From assembly GCA_028583405.1 (NCBI GenBank), contig CM053253.1, forward strand, positions 3,649,513 to 3,713,512: DNA of 64,000 nt, written 5' to 3'. The notes below the pieces were generated by a model. That model saw only the letters and a list, made by a program, of their open reading frames with translations, did no database searches and was not told the DNA's origin. The stretch's first letter is position 1. The number at the start of each line of letters is the position of its first letter. The translations under genes and the position numbers were made by a program. The DNA is from Pogonophryne albipinna. Taxonomy: Eukaryota > Chordata > Actinopteri > Perciformes > Artedidraconidae. This document shows positions 22,032-34,471 of this stretch, in pieces.

Positions 22032-22215
22032 TGTATACATCACTTCAGGGTACATTACATTGACTTACATGCATTTCCTGGAGACTTATCCTAACCTTAA
22101 CCATAACCAACACATGCCTAACCCTAACCCTTAACCTTACCCTTACCCTTACCCTAACCCTAATCCTAAATCTAACCAAGTCTTCACCCTAAAATTAATG
22201 ATTCCCCTCATGGGG
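22032..22215 (-). repeat. Dispersed repeat with telomere-like core, copy 1
   Basis: Contains CCTAACCCTAACCCTTAACC and further degenerate CCCTAA units at 22120-22165, framed by TGCATTTCCTGGAGACTTAT on one side and ATTCCCCTCATGGGGACC on the other. Two more copies with the same frame lie at about 49680-49886 and 56664-56878 in opposite orientation, each next to a long TG array. The telomere-like stretch is thus part of a transposable or otherwise dispersed unit. Confidence 0.85.
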
Positions 22216-22372
22216 ACCTCTTCAGGAGGATATCATTATCTCCAATATCCATTATCAGCCAGGGAAACACATCGCTGGATCAGCTCAGAAATCGTTGAAA
22301 AATATGCTGTTTATCACTGCAGAACTTTTCTAGTTTTTTCAGTATCGAAGTTACCCAGTAATAGTTGTCTGT

Positions 22373-22718
22373 ACATCCATAAAAATCCCTGTTTTCCCTA
22401 CCGAGGGAGTTTCTCTCCGACACACTCCCCACTTGTTTACTTCCCACATGTCCATATGAAACACTCGCGCTCCTATTGGCTAACGATCCAATACATTGTA
22501 CGTGATAGTCTAAGGGGCGGGACATCTCTAAGTGGTTGACCAATAACAACAGATCTGGGCACTGGTTTCAGACAGAGGGTGAAAAGAGGAACTGCAGCAC
22601 AGGCAGTATGAGAAAAATAAAGAACTTTTAAAAAAACATTAAGCATGTAAAAATGTCACTGTTGAGGCACAAAATGCAAATATGAACCTTGAACATTAGC
22701 ATAACCGGGCCCCTTTAA
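22373..22718 (+). mobile_element. TTAA-flanked MITE, copy C (one terminal unit)
   Basis: The 5' end is truncated near 22373. The body keeps CTATTGGCTAACGATCC, GATAGTCTAAGGGGCGGGAC and GACAGAGGGTGAAAAGAGG. The 3' end finishes TTAGCATAACCGGGCCCCTT, then TAA, the best-preserved terminal repeat of this family in the window. Its last 57 bp align with the unit of the 4-kb array at 59929-63921. Confidence 0.82.
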
Positions 22719-23290
22719 CCAAGTCATATAAGCATTGGTTGCTATGTGGTTGCTAATAGAAATTGGTTTGGCAGGAAGAAATAAATGTTGTGAATCTTAC
22801 ATCATCATGCAACAGGCGCAGCATCCTCTCATACATTTACATAATAGATAATAATTAAATGGAAATCACAAGCCTCAAATTCAGATTTTTTTTTTCTCCA
22901 TCCTTGCAAATATGCATCCAGATATCTCCACATTCTCCCACTCCTCCACAGAAACCTCCATCTGGTCATCTGTCAGTCCACTCAGCACATCCTCCATCTC
23001 CATCCATCAGCTGCTGCTTTAACCATTCTCATGCTTTTTCTGCCTCCTTTGTGCAGCTAATGACCCTCTCCCCCTAATTTCCCATGTCTGTCTGCTGCAT
23101 ATGTGTATGAGTGTGTGAGTATGTGTGTGTGTCTGCATGTGTGTGTGTTTGTGTGTGTGTGTGGTCTGACTGATGCCCATTCTGTGTGTCAGGGCATGAC
23201 AGGGCCTCTAAGGAGAGGAGGCAAAGTGAAAAGAAAGAGAGCGAGTGAGCCAAGGCGGCTAGAGAGAGAGGCCAGAGAGCATGCTAGAAA

Positions 23291-23432
<142 letters not shown>

Positions 23433-23585
23433 ACCGTGGGTTGTGGGGTGTAGGAAGGGTCAGTCTAATTTGCAGCTCATTGAAAGGAAACAAGCTTCCT
23501 CTGACGGGCGGGTTGGGGGGTCGTCAGTGTGTTGGTGTGTGTGTGGGAGGCAGAGAGACTGTGTGTTTGTGTGTTTGTGTGTGTA

Positions 23586-24440
23586 GGAAAGCAGCAGGAA
23601 CTTTTAACATCGGACAGCAGCTAGATACTTAACTGCTATGTTCACGCTGGCTGATAAATCTATCTTGAACACTTTCATGATCCCTTTTCCAAGATCTTAA
23701 AAATGAAAATCTTGATTCTCGATATCGGATTTAATCCACAACCACTAAACAAACAGCCGATCCATCGTCCTCTCTGCAGTAACCTACTCTGTTATTTACT
23801 CGTTGCAGATGCTAAACGCTGGATAAATAGTTTGAGCGTGAAACCGCCTGCTAAAACACTCGTTCAACCATCACAATTAGATCAATTTGGACCTATAACT
23901 TTGAATAAACAGTATTGTACAAGAGCCATATGGTGCAATCACTTGAGCGAATTAGCAATCCCGCAGTTTGCAAATGCAAGTAAAAGTCCTGCATTCAGAA
24001 TCTCATTAAACAGTACAAACATTAAAGACTCATTATGCAGAATGCTCAATTAAGAATATTATATATAATTATTCTAATCATAATTATTGTTGTGTTTATG
24101 TGTACACCACTTTCATTATTATTCTTATAAGTGAAACTACTCTACTGTCGGGTAGATATATCCAGAATAATGAATCACCATTACTTAGTTGATTTGTTTT
24201 AATCATTTGAATCTGTAAAGTAAATATAGTTAGGCGTCCAAAATGTTGCGGAAATATAACTAGTAAGTACTGTTCTTAACAATGGTCTGGTTCAATTGAA
24301 GATATATAATCAAATATATATTCTACATGTACTGTGTATATATTTAGATTGCTTTTGAAACTGCCAAATAAAAATTACAATGATTAAAATGTGTAATCTA
24401 GTGATAAAATACACTTTACATGTCCTCCTCTCCCTCGTGA
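23586..24440. other. Gene-free segment
   Basis: A/T-rich; no gene or repeat recognised. Confidence 0.5.
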
Positions 24441-24446
24441 CTCACA

Positions 24447-25084
24447 TACGGAGCCCCTAAAGGGGATAACGGTTTAAGAGACATATACAAATAATATGAG
24501 AAAAAAAATAAAGTCAGGAAAACGGGTTCGTTTCTCGTGCGCACGAACTGGGTGAGATTCCCGGGCTGATTTGTATAGTCCCAGTCCGCCCATCAAGCGC
24601 CCTTGGTGACCGGACATCTCCTTCATAAAACTAATAAAAGGGGGAGTAATCGGGCAGTTCGATGTGTGTAGAGGTGTGTGTGGTTAAAACGTAACAGCCT
24701 GTGGTCACTCTTTATAGCTGTTCAATGAAGGTAAACACAGTGTAGGCGTTGCGTAAAAGCTCTTTGAGCGCTGGTGCTGCTCTTCTCTGAGTTACACGTC
24801 CCGATGCCTCCTGGAGTGACCACACACCCCTGGCCGAAATGTCCTTAAAGTGAAGTCTGAGTACGAAAGATATCTCAAATAATGTATGCACTGTTATTTC
24901 ACCACGTAAGCATGACAGTCTGCAATGAAATGGCTGTCTCCTGTGCGTTCCACTTCCTCCTTGGCGCACCGGTACATTAAAAAAAAAAAAAAAAAAGTCA
25001 GGATAACGGGTTAGTATCTCGTGCGCACGAGATACTAATCCGTTATCCTGACTTTTTTTTATTTATGTCCCAAGGGGCTCCGTA
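24447..25084. mobile_element. 638-bp element with long inverted ends and terminal palindrome
   Basis: The ends read TACGGAGCCCC...GGGGCTCCGTA, with inverted similarity extending about 90 bp inward to CTCGTGCGCACGA. A 6-bp direct repeat CTCACA flanks it (24441-24446 and 25085-25090). The right end is extended by a near-perfect 56-bp palindrome at 24997-25052. A related internal segment without the ends lies at 51803-52354. No coding frame; superfamily not assigned. Confidence 0.8.
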
Positions 25085-25324
25085 CTCACAGCCTCTCTTT
25101 GCTGTGGTTATTTCTGACTGTGTTGTTTTAACACCAAGTGTTTTAACGCTAAAATCTCCCATAGAAGCTGTAGGAGCCATAATCATGTCGCTCCAGAAGC
25201 AATAAAACTGTGAAAAAGAGAAAATAAAATCATCACATCTCACTCGTAGATTGTGACTCATTATAGAATCAGAATAGAACAGGTGCATCAAGACATGAGA
25301 AAAAACAGATGAGTGGGGGGTGAG

Positions 25325-25533
<209 letters not shown>

Positions 25534-25886
25534 TGGTGTGTGTTACGCTGTTTTGTCTGTATGGTGGTATATGTAGTATTATGCAACAGTCTGTATGTGT
25601 TTTTATCATTTGTGTATTTATGTTTTAGGACCCCCTCGAAAATGAGATGCTTCTTCTCAAGAGGCTATCCCTCAACTCAATTCTCACATTGTGAGAGCAC
25701 TAACTTTTAAGTTAAAACAACCCTTCAATAGTGTTTTATTGTCAGAGTTTATAGATCTTGTATCTTCACGGTCTATTGTATATTTTCTACTTTTTAATGA
25801 TGTTTAAATTCTACTTTTGTTTATTTCTACTCTATAATGTCTACGTGCATTGTCTTGTTTTGTTTTGTTGTTTTTTATGCTGCTGT

Positions 25887-25942
25887 AACGCAAACATTTC
25901 CCAACTTGTGATCAATAAAGTACATCTTATTTTATCTTAAAT
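25887..25942 (+). repeat. LINE-like 3' tail
   Basis: AACATTTCCCAACTTGTGAT is followed by CAATAAAGTACATCTTATTT and a TTATCTTA end. It is the same type of tail as at 118-165. The preceding 250 bp may belong to its 3' untranslated part, but no coding sequence is recognised. Confidence 0.45.
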
Positions 25943-26558
25943 ATGAAATGGATGTTTTTACTTTCTTTGGTGCGGGAGGGAGGTGTGTGAACTGTTTCAG
26001 CTGAGTTTGACTGGCTCTAAATATTACAAATTCCACCCTCCATTGTCACAGAAAGAGAGCCATCAATCTCAGAAAGCTTTGTCGTTGCTGTTGGGAACAA
26101 ATCACGTCACCATTGTCACTGAATTAACTGGAAAATAATCTAAGATGGGAAAGAGATCTGGATGTTTCTATAAATGATTATTAGGAATCTAAAGCTTAGT
26201 GATTGGAAGTCAGTTAGTGAAAGGGGGAGCTGGCTTAGGCTTCACCTTTTTATTAAATAACCAGGTATCTTTTATTAAAGAGTTAAATGTCTATCAGAGA
26301 CTCGAAGTCAGAAAATATCAGTATGTTTTCATATTATAGATCTTGTTTTATATCCAATAAATGTAATTACACAGCATTTTAAATGTTGTGCCTACATTGT
26401 AGATTCACACATAATTTTGATTTGGATATTAGGACATCCTCAGTTTTTTTCAGATTGAAAAGCTATGTGTTTTTGCACCTTGGCTAACAAACCTAAAAGG
26501 CGTTGGCTTAATGTAAGCTAATACACTTGCAGGACTCTTGCTTTTTAACATTTGAATC
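25943..26558. other. Gene-free segment
   Basis: No gene or repeat recognised. Confidence 0.5.
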
Positions 26559-26622
26559 ACCAATGTACTTATTGTAATCGCTTTGGTTATAGGCGTAAGC
26601 TAATTGAAATGTAAAATAAATA
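26559..26622 (+). repeat. L2-type 3' tail fragment
   Basis: TGTACTTATTGTAATCGCTT, then TGGTTATAGGCGTAAGCTAA, corresponds to the 3' tail of the LINE at 14620-14680 with several changes. Confidence 0.65.
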
Positions 26623-26925
26623 AAGCATGCATAGAAGGAAGGTTAAGACCAGAATGTATTGCATGTAGATCCCGGAGGAGACCGGTGTTAAGAAATGCCT
26701 TTCAAAAAACGACATGCCAGTCAAACAGCTCTTACGTCAGACGTATTTTTGCACACCGTACTCAGGATCACTTTTTGAAGTGGACCCTGGCAGGGAGTCG
26801 GGTACAAAGTGTTCAAGTGAACTGGACTCAAGTGTACTGGGATCCGGGCCCCTCCCCCTGTGAAGCCTCTTTAGTCCAACAAGGAGAACATTAAAGGTCC
26901 CTATTATGCACAATCCACTTTTTCA

Positions 26926-27620
26926 CGTCTCTTCGACATCAACATGTGTCCCCTCTTCTTCATGTCTCTTCTACATCAACATGTGTCCCCTCTTCTTCAT
27001 GTCTCTTCTACATCAACATGTGTCCCCTCTTCTTCATGTCTCCTCTACATCAACATGTGTCCCCTCTTCTTCATGTCTCTTCTACATCAACATGTGTCCC
27101 CTCTTCTTCATGTCTCTTCTACATCAACATGTGTCCCCTCTTCTTCATGTCTCTTCTACATCAACATGTGTCCCCTCTTCTTCATGTCTCTTCTACATCA
27201 ATATGTGTCCCCTCTTCTTCATGTCTCTTCTACATCAACATGTGTCCCCTCTTCTTCATGTCTCTTCTACATCAACATGTGTCCCCTCTTCTTCATGTCT
27301 CTTCTACATCAACATGTGTCCCCTCTTCTTCATGTCTCTTCTACATCAACATGTGTCCCCTCTTCTTCATGTCTCTTCTACATCAACATGTGTCCCCTCT
27401 TCTTCATGTCTCTCCTACATCAACATGTGTCCCCTCTTCTTCATGTCTCTTCTACATCAACATGTGTCCCCTCTTCTTCATGTCTCTTCTACTTCAACAT
27501 GTGTCCCCTCTTCTTCATGTCTCTTCTACATCAACATGTGTCCCCTCTTTTTCATGTCTCTTCTACATCAACATGTGTCCCCTCTTCTTCATGTCTCTTC
27601 TACATCAACATGTGTCCTCT
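26926..27620 (+). repeat. 37-bp minisatellite, about 19 copies
   Basis: The unit is CTTCTACATCAACATGTGTC followed by CCCTCTTCTTCATGTCT. Copies are almost identical, with single changes such as TCAATATG, CTCCTAC and TTTTTC. The plus strand is open in all three frames over about 700 bp because the unit lacks stop codons and 37 is not a multiple of three. The long proteins it suggests are a by-product, not genes. Confidence 0.95.
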
Positions 27621-27663
27621 CTGTGTAAAGAGACTCTGAAAGTTTCAGGAAAAAAGATTCTCT

Positions 27664-27982
27664 AACGGCCCGTCCACACAGCGGCGTGCGTTGAAGCTTG
27701 CCGGCAGGCGTGTCTGAAACTCGACCAACAACCAATCACATGAATCTCCCGTCCCTGACACACAAGCAGCGGTTTGATTGGCTAGAGCTTGTTGGCATAT
27801 GATTCGATTGGCTGACGCTTCTGCCGAGGCTTTAAAAGTTGAACATTGCTCAACTTTTGCAGCGAGTCACGCCAGCAAAGCTCCGCTGCGCTTCCCACAA
27901 TGCAGTTCGGTGAAAAGTGACGTCACCCCATTCAAAGTGAATGGTGAAGCTTTCAACGCATGCCGCTGTGTGGACGGGCCGT
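27664..27982. mobile_element. 319-bp MITE nested in the TTAA-type element
   Basis: Inverted ends of about 35 bp: ACGGCCCGTCCACACAGCGG at left and its inverse CCGCTGTGTGGACGGGCCGT at right, continuing to a shared AAGCTT. The short direct repeat CTCT flanks it. It interrupts sequence that otherwise reads ...GATTCTCTTTTTGTCCTG. No coding capacity. Confidence 0.82.
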
Positions 27983-28230
27983 CTCTTTTTGTCCTGATCC
28001 ATTTCTATAAAAACCTGTCTGAAAATGAGCTGATCAGATTTTGGCCACTTTGTGATGTCATAACGATGTTTTGTCTTGTGTAACCATTAGCCAATCAGCA
28101 ACCAAGGTAACCCCCCCCCCCCACCTTATCACCTGAATCTCCTCTAGAGCAACATTGTGTTCTTTGTAACCAAATCTCTCTCAGAGGGGCGTGGGGAGGG
28201 GCTCCTTGTTTTCATCTAAAGTAACAGACA

Positions 28231-28774
<544 letters not shown>

Positions 28775-28877
28775 GCTGTGGTCCTCTATTAATCCTGTTC
28801 AGTGTGACAGTAAGTGTTGTTCAGGTTGAGAAATGAATTACCCTACAGGGCGGGTAGCACACTCCTTCATCACCATC

Positions 28878-28946
28878 ACACACACACACACACACACAAT
28901 AAAACACACACCCACACATACATACACAAACACACACACACACACA
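28878..28946. repeat. (CA)n microsatellite, interrupted
   Basis: CA with AATAAAA, CC and TACATA interruptions. Confidence 0.88.
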
Positions 28947-30420
28947 CTGTGTTGAGATGCCTATCTGCAGTATTTTCCTGTCATTGTGTTGCGGCAGCAG
29001 CTCCGCAGAAAGGCGGCGGCTGACTCTCACTTTTCATGCTGAAATGAGACCATAAAACCTTCTGGAGAGTGAAGCTTTTTCAGCCTGGACCTTCGGATAT
29101 AAAGCTATAAAACATAGCAGAGTGTATCTCTTCCTCTGTGCCCCTGAAACACGTCTAAACGCAAACATGGAACACCTAAAACAACCTTTTTTATATATTT
29201 ACTCAATATTATATATGAGCTGTGCATGCATGCTCATTTTAATTCCAACTCCACAAGTTAGGACTAAATAAAGACCAGTTCAACACGATCTAGAAACCAA
29301 CACCATAAATATGTTTCAGGAAATTAAGTGTATACGAACATGTGGGCAGTTACATCTCCATTTTTAACCCCTTTCAATGTAATGTGTCAGCACGTTGTAA
29401 CAGTTCCAAGAGGAAACGTTTCAATTCAGTTTTGAAACATGGTGGATAACATGATCAGAGCTTTGCCGTGAAAATGAAAAACTAAATCAGTTTTCACCCA
29501 AAGAAGCTGCTACTCATAACAGTTGTATGTAAGCTCATTTGGTAGTATGTATGAGGAAATGTTGAGAAAACACCATTTATCAGAATATAATTTGACATAT
29601 GTATTGGTTATGTTGTTATTTGAAGTATATTTGATACATTTTTCTGTTGAGACCCTTTGAGATTCTCCTCAGGACCGTCTTTTTCCATCGTCCAGCCAAA
29701 GGAGCTAACACACAAAGCATTACATTCTGAATAGTGCCAGATACAATTCTTCCTGCTGTGCAGCTTACCTGAATTATCTAGAGCAGCACTAACATCCTGT
29801 AGTTTTTTAGGTCATTTGCATAATTTAAAGCTTGAATATTTAGCTAAGTAGCCGTTGGTGTTTGTGTGAAGTCAACCCTCCTTTTTTTACACCAACATCT
29901 CTTCACTGGATCACCGCTTGAGTAACGATGATTTAAACGTCTTACTCTGCAGCTCCATCAGCCTTTATTTACAAAGACAGTCTTGTGTCCATACTTCCTG
30001 TCAGGATGTCCCGGCAGAGACACACTCACCTCAGCAGCATGGCAACACAAAGCTCTGCCGATAACCTGATTCAGGAGCTGAAGCCGACAGCAGAGGTTTT
30101 AACAGACTCCGCGGTGCAGTTGGAGTCCGAGAGCAGGGCCATTTGTCTCTTTGTTGCTGATATTGACAGCTTTGGGGCCCGCTGGGAGCCTAAAGAGAAA
30201 ATCAACACTCCACAGTAAACAAGATTTATGTCTGAATGCAGTTTTTCTAACTAAACTGAAAAGCTGAAATATTGGATTTGGACCTGTTTTGTAATTTGTT
30301 CTGTTTTACTCACGCACAACGTAAGATGGTGACCTGAAGGAGAGCTGTGTTGCTAAACAGCCTTTGTTGATGATTCATTTGTGTATTTTCAGCTTCTTAG
30401 CTAAATAAATAACATAATTA
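28947..30420. other. Gene-free segment with one unassigned short ORF
   Basis: A plus-strand frame at 29985-30218 (77 codons) has a balanced, protein-like composition (NLIQELKPTAEVLTDSAVQL) but no recognisable domain, and I cannot place it in a gene. It could be an exon, but no splice signals are convincing. The remainder shows no feature. Confidence 0.3.
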
Positions 30421-30490
30421 GTATAGAATAGAATAGAATAGAATCCTTTATTGTCATTATACAGGTACAATGAGATGAGTACAGCTACTT
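30421..30490 (-). repeat. LINE-like 3' tail with TAGAA repeats
   Basis: TAGTATAGAATAGAATAGAA is followed by TCCTTTATTGTCATTATACA. This is the inverse of a LINE 3' end carrying a short terminal repeat. Confidence 0.5.
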
Positions 30491-30660
30491 CTTTTTTTAA
30501 GGTGCCATCAAAAATACAAAAAAACAAACAAGAGACGTGCAAGATTCAGGAGAAGACAACATACAAACAACAAGCATTCATACTTCAATATGCAGATCAA
30601 GTTGAAGTGCAGGAATATATCGGTTTAAGTAAAAAAATATATATGTTTGAATGTGTATAA

Positions 30661-30702
<42 letters not shown>

Positions 30703-30705
<3 letters not shown>

Positions 30706-31734
30706 GGCTGTCAAACGATTAACATTTTTAATCAGATTAATCACAGCTTAAAAATTAATTCATCAGATTAATAACCATTCGAACTATGTCCAAAATATGC
30801 CATTTCTTTATGTATATTGTTGTGGGAATGGAAAGATACATGAAAGAAGGCGGATATATCCATTTAACATACAGTATCTATGTTTATTATAACATTTGTC
30901 TGCGTGTCAAAATGAAAGACAACCCACACACCTATCAATCATCAAACCGTGGGGTCTTAATTCATTACGTGTTGATTTCTATCAACGGGAGAGTACTTCA
31001 GGAAAGTCGACGGGGGGGGGGGGGCTAGTGGAGTACTTCGTGACCACAGAGTGCGAACGTTGTGATCAGCTGTTTTAGCGCAGTTCTCCAGTGAAGGGGG
31101 GAGAGAGTCTCCCTCCGCAGCCGGTTGGTGTAGTTTTGGCACAGTTCCGTTGTACAGACCGACGTTAACAGCAGCCCTGTCTGTGCACACGGAGACCGAC
31201 TCTGTCGTCCGGTGATCTAACCGCCTTATGGAAAAGCTTCACAAGTACGTCGGTACGCAAATGCGCTTTGTGACACAAGTTTCAGATTACGCACATAACC
31301 TGCGTACCAGTTATGTGCACCCCTGTACTACAGCAAAAGTATTCTCCGTCGGGACTTCCTGCAACAACACCGACATTATCAGAGATGTTCTATTGAGAAG
31401 ACGATCACTACGTGACAAAAGTTTTCAAAACCGTTTCTGGTCTTCGGTATTTCCAGACAAGTGGCTACTGAAATCAATCTTACTAACTACTGTCTGTGCA
31501 ATTTACTCCGCGCGAGTTGGCGGACTTTATTTTGCTTACTTTAACATCATTTTTCATGGTGGGGCTAAGCCATCTCTTGGTATGGGTGTAGCCTACCCCA
31601 GCCATACCCTGGCGCTGCCACTGGTGGCACGTATGGGGCGGGCCATTCTGCACATGCGTTAAATGCGTTAAATATTTTAACGCAATTAATTCAAAAAATT
31701 AATTACCGCCGTTAACGCGATAATTTTGACAGCA

Positions 31735-31737
<3 letters not shown>
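30703..31737. mobile_element. hAT-type element inserted in a (TA)n microsatellite
   Basis: The left end TAGGGCTGTCAAACGATTAA and right end ...GACAGCACTA form an inverted pair; subterminal ATTAATC motifs mirror as well. Both sides are (TA)n (30665-30702 and 31738-31802), so an 8-bp TATATATA-type duplication is compatible but cannot be proven. Internal open frames up to 144 codons are not recognised as transposase. Confidence 0.75.

Positions 31738-31802
<65 letters not shown>
31738..31802. repeat. (TA)n microsatellite, right half
   Basis: About 65 bp of TA. The matching left half lies at 30665-30702, across the inserted element. Confidence 0.93.
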
Positions 31803-31806
<4 letters not shown>

Positions 31807-31844
31807 GTCAGTGCAGGCTGGAGTTTAGTGCAATTATACAAAGT

Positions 31845-32005
31845 AGAAAAAGTATATCTAGAGGGAAAAGTAGAGAAAATATATCTAGAGGGAAAAGTAG
31901 AGAAAGTATGTCGAGAGGGAAAAGTAGAAAAAGTATATCTAGAGGGAAAAGTAGAAAAAGTGTATCGAGAGGGAAGAGTAGAGAAAGTATATCTAGAGGG
32001 AAAAT
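31845..32005 (+). repeat. 27-bp minisatellite, six copies
   Basis: The unit contains ATCTAGAGGGAAAAGTAGAG followed by AAAGTAT, with variants TGTCGAG and TATCGAG. The period is nine codons, giving VEKVYLEGK-type open frames that are not genes. Confidence 0.9.
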
Positions 32006-32009
32006 TCAG

Positions 32010-32149
32010 ATGCAATTAGCCAATATGAAAGGCCTCAAATTGGAAGCACTGTCTGGGCCGTCTTTTTCACTCAATTCTGCAATAGGTAGATCTCGCCTTT
32101 CACCGAGGCCGAGGTCGGGGATCTTGCTTAAAAAGGTTGGTGACCACTG
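32010..32149. mobile_element. hAT-like 3' end fragment
   Basis: Ends AAAAAGGTTGGTGACCACTG, the inverse of a common hAT terminus (CAGTGGTCACCAACC). The following 8 bp, ATCTAGAG, also occur at the minisatellite edge on the left. The left terminus itself is not visible. Confidence 0.45.
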
Positions 32150-32157
32150 ATCTAGAG

Positions 32158-33736
32158 GGAATATTAAAGACAGGACTACGTTGTCGGACTTTGTGATTTC
32201 CCTCAGTGATGCTTGGAGCTCAATTGTCAAAGTGTATGGACATTGTTTCCCCTGTTTAGAGAATCTTACCTTAGTGTTTGTTGCTGCTGTTAGATTAGTC
32301 CTGATGCAAGTTTAGAAAAGTTTTTGTTCCGTTTTATTTTGTCGTGTTTTTCTTGTGCTGCATAAATGGATAATGCTACAAGGGCATTTTGTTATGCAAC
32401 CTGTTGTTAAAGAATGACAATAACTGATCCTTGAATCTTTGAAAAGAGAAAAAGAAGATAATAAGTGCACACATCCTTTGTTCCTTTGCGTTGACAATTA
32501 ACTGAAAGACGTTTTTTTAAACCATATCAGGATGTTCCCTCGAACTTAACCAAGTAGTCTATGTCACTAAAACGTACCAAATCTAAATCATAGTGGTTGT
32601 ATATCAAGAGGAGGTCAAGTGGACTGTTTTTGTGAATTTGTTGTGACATGTTTGGAAGCCACTCATCAGACCAGTAAAGACTGATGCTTTAGTTTTTTTG
32701 TAAAGGCAAATGTTCTCATCATTTTCGGACTACCATCTTAAAAGTTAGTGTGTACAACTATTTTTTGTAAGCTAATACACTTTTTAGGGGTGTGAACATC
32801 TTTTATTTGACAGCTCAAGCATTAGTACTGGGACAGAAGACTGACTGACTTTATCAATCAATTGATTTTGCACCCCAACCTAAAAAGAGCTTAGACCCTT
32901 TCCACGTCCAGAGCTCGTACAGTATGTCCACCCCAATCTCTTCTCTATGACTTCAATGCATTGGGATATTTATGTACTTCTTATAGGCAAGCAGCTGTGA
33001 TGCAAGCATTGTTCACATACTTCCCACTATTAATATATCCACAATAGAGCAAGGGATTAATTGTTCCCTGGACGACACTAGAAATATCTTTCTTGATTCT
33101 TTTACTGCTAAACATGGTTTACTGTTCAGTGGAGATTTCTAGACTCTTTCTTCATTGTGTTTGTGATTTGTTCAGTCTGCCATTCATTTGGCTTATTGCA
33201 TCTTGCACTGGCGTTGCATCAATCTCTGAGAATATGACTGAAAGACGTCACATCCAGGCAGTATTTATGTTTCCTCCAACTGTGTTTGGCCAAACATATT
33301 TGTGGCATATACTCATACACTTAGTGGCTACGCAACCAAGTACTCTGGTACCATCTAATGCAATTCCTTACAATTGTTCTGATTGTATTTCACATCCGAG
33401 AACAATTTGTCCAGTAGTTGTCCAAAATGCCTTTTCATTAAGTAGAAGTGTTGAATGGACCGTCACTCGGGCCTGGTGTGTTTTCTTGGCTGAGTTCTTC
33501 CATTCGTCTGTAAAGGCTATCGGCTCCTACAGGCAGGCTTGTTGCTGTGATTCATTCGAGAATCACTGCAGTTGACTGAAGAGCTGACTTATAGAGAAAA
33601 CAGACTGCTGAGTAAATAACCGTAAGTCTGTCGTTGATTTAATGTGCAATGTTTTTTCTTTTCTGTGAATGCCTCGAGGCTGCAGCAGCTGGACAACTGC
33701 TTTCCCAGGATGCTTTACTGCTCAAAGACCCAGAAG

Positions 33737-33737
<1 letters not shown>
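32158..33737. other. Gene-free segment
   Basis: A 160-codon frame at 33093-33575 has no recognisable domain and cysteine-rich, random-looking composition, so I do not call it a gene. No clear repeat is identified. Confidence 0.4.

Positions 33738-33796
<59 letters not shown>
33738..33796. repeat. (TG)n microsatellite, about 59 bp
   Basis: Pure TG. Confidence 0.93.
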
Positions 33797-33797
<1 letters not shown>

Positions 33798-33840
33798 CAG
33801 TCACTTGGGCATATTTCCAGATGGCACCATTCCTCTATAC

Positions 33841-34392
33841 CAGGGGTGGGGAACCTCTTTCCTCTCAAGGGCCATTTCAATTTTTTCAACATCCTCCGAG
33901 GGCCGTTCAAATTATTGACCTCTGCTTAAAAATGCTAAAATTCATTCATTTGGCCTTTCTTTCATGCTGTGCAAAGAAAAAGCAACCTCTTAATCCAGAT
34001 ATCTCACCATGACTCGCGCATAGACACAAAAGATGTGTGCAAATGTATTTAGTTTGCTATCCATGTGCACATGATTTCAGTTGGGGGGGACCTAACCTCC
34101 TCTAGGGGGGTCGGGGGCATGTTTCCCCAGGAAGATTTTTTTTTTTTTAAATATTGAAGTTGAAAGCATCAATCTGGTGCACTTTGAGAGCAACATGAAG
34201 AGATCTATGGATACATCTCTCAACACCCATATGAAACAGAACTGTAAGCAGATTTATTTTTCTTTATGGATATTTTACAAATCACTCCCCTTTCAAACTT
34301 TATTCTTGTTTATTAATAACAACTTTTTGTTACTGTCATATAGTATTTTATACCTGTTTACTTTATTCTCTTATTTTTTGGTCTTAGCTGCG

Positions 34393-34471
<79 letters not shown>

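Larger units (their letters stand above)
26891..28230 (+). mobile_element. Second TTAA-type element with 37-bp minisatellite
   Basis: The left end is TTAAAGGTCCCTATTATGC, nearly the terminal repeat of the MITE family described at 2986, but the interior is different. After about 35 bp comes a 37-bp tandem array, then AAAGAGACTCTGAAAGTTTC, a nested MITE (27664-27982) and CTTTTTGTCCTGATCCATTT onwards. I did not find the opposite terminal repeat; 28230 is only the approximate limit of the recognised body. Confidence 0.6.

Noticed and set aside
26906..27665. Three overlapping frames of 231-240 codons
   Set aside because: They read the same 37-bp tandem array in all three frames; this is an artefact of a stop-free unit.
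29985..30218. A 77-codon frame with protein-like composition
   Set aside because: Not recognised and without convincing exon borders; left as an unassigned ORF within a gene-free stretch.
31726..32150. Frames of about 100 codons with VEKVYLEGK-type repeats
   Set aside because: They are translations of the TA repeat and the 27-bp minisatellite.
33093..33575. A 160-codon plus-strand frame
   Set aside because: No domain, no splice or promoter context, and composition typical of random A/T-rich sequence. I cannot support a gene.
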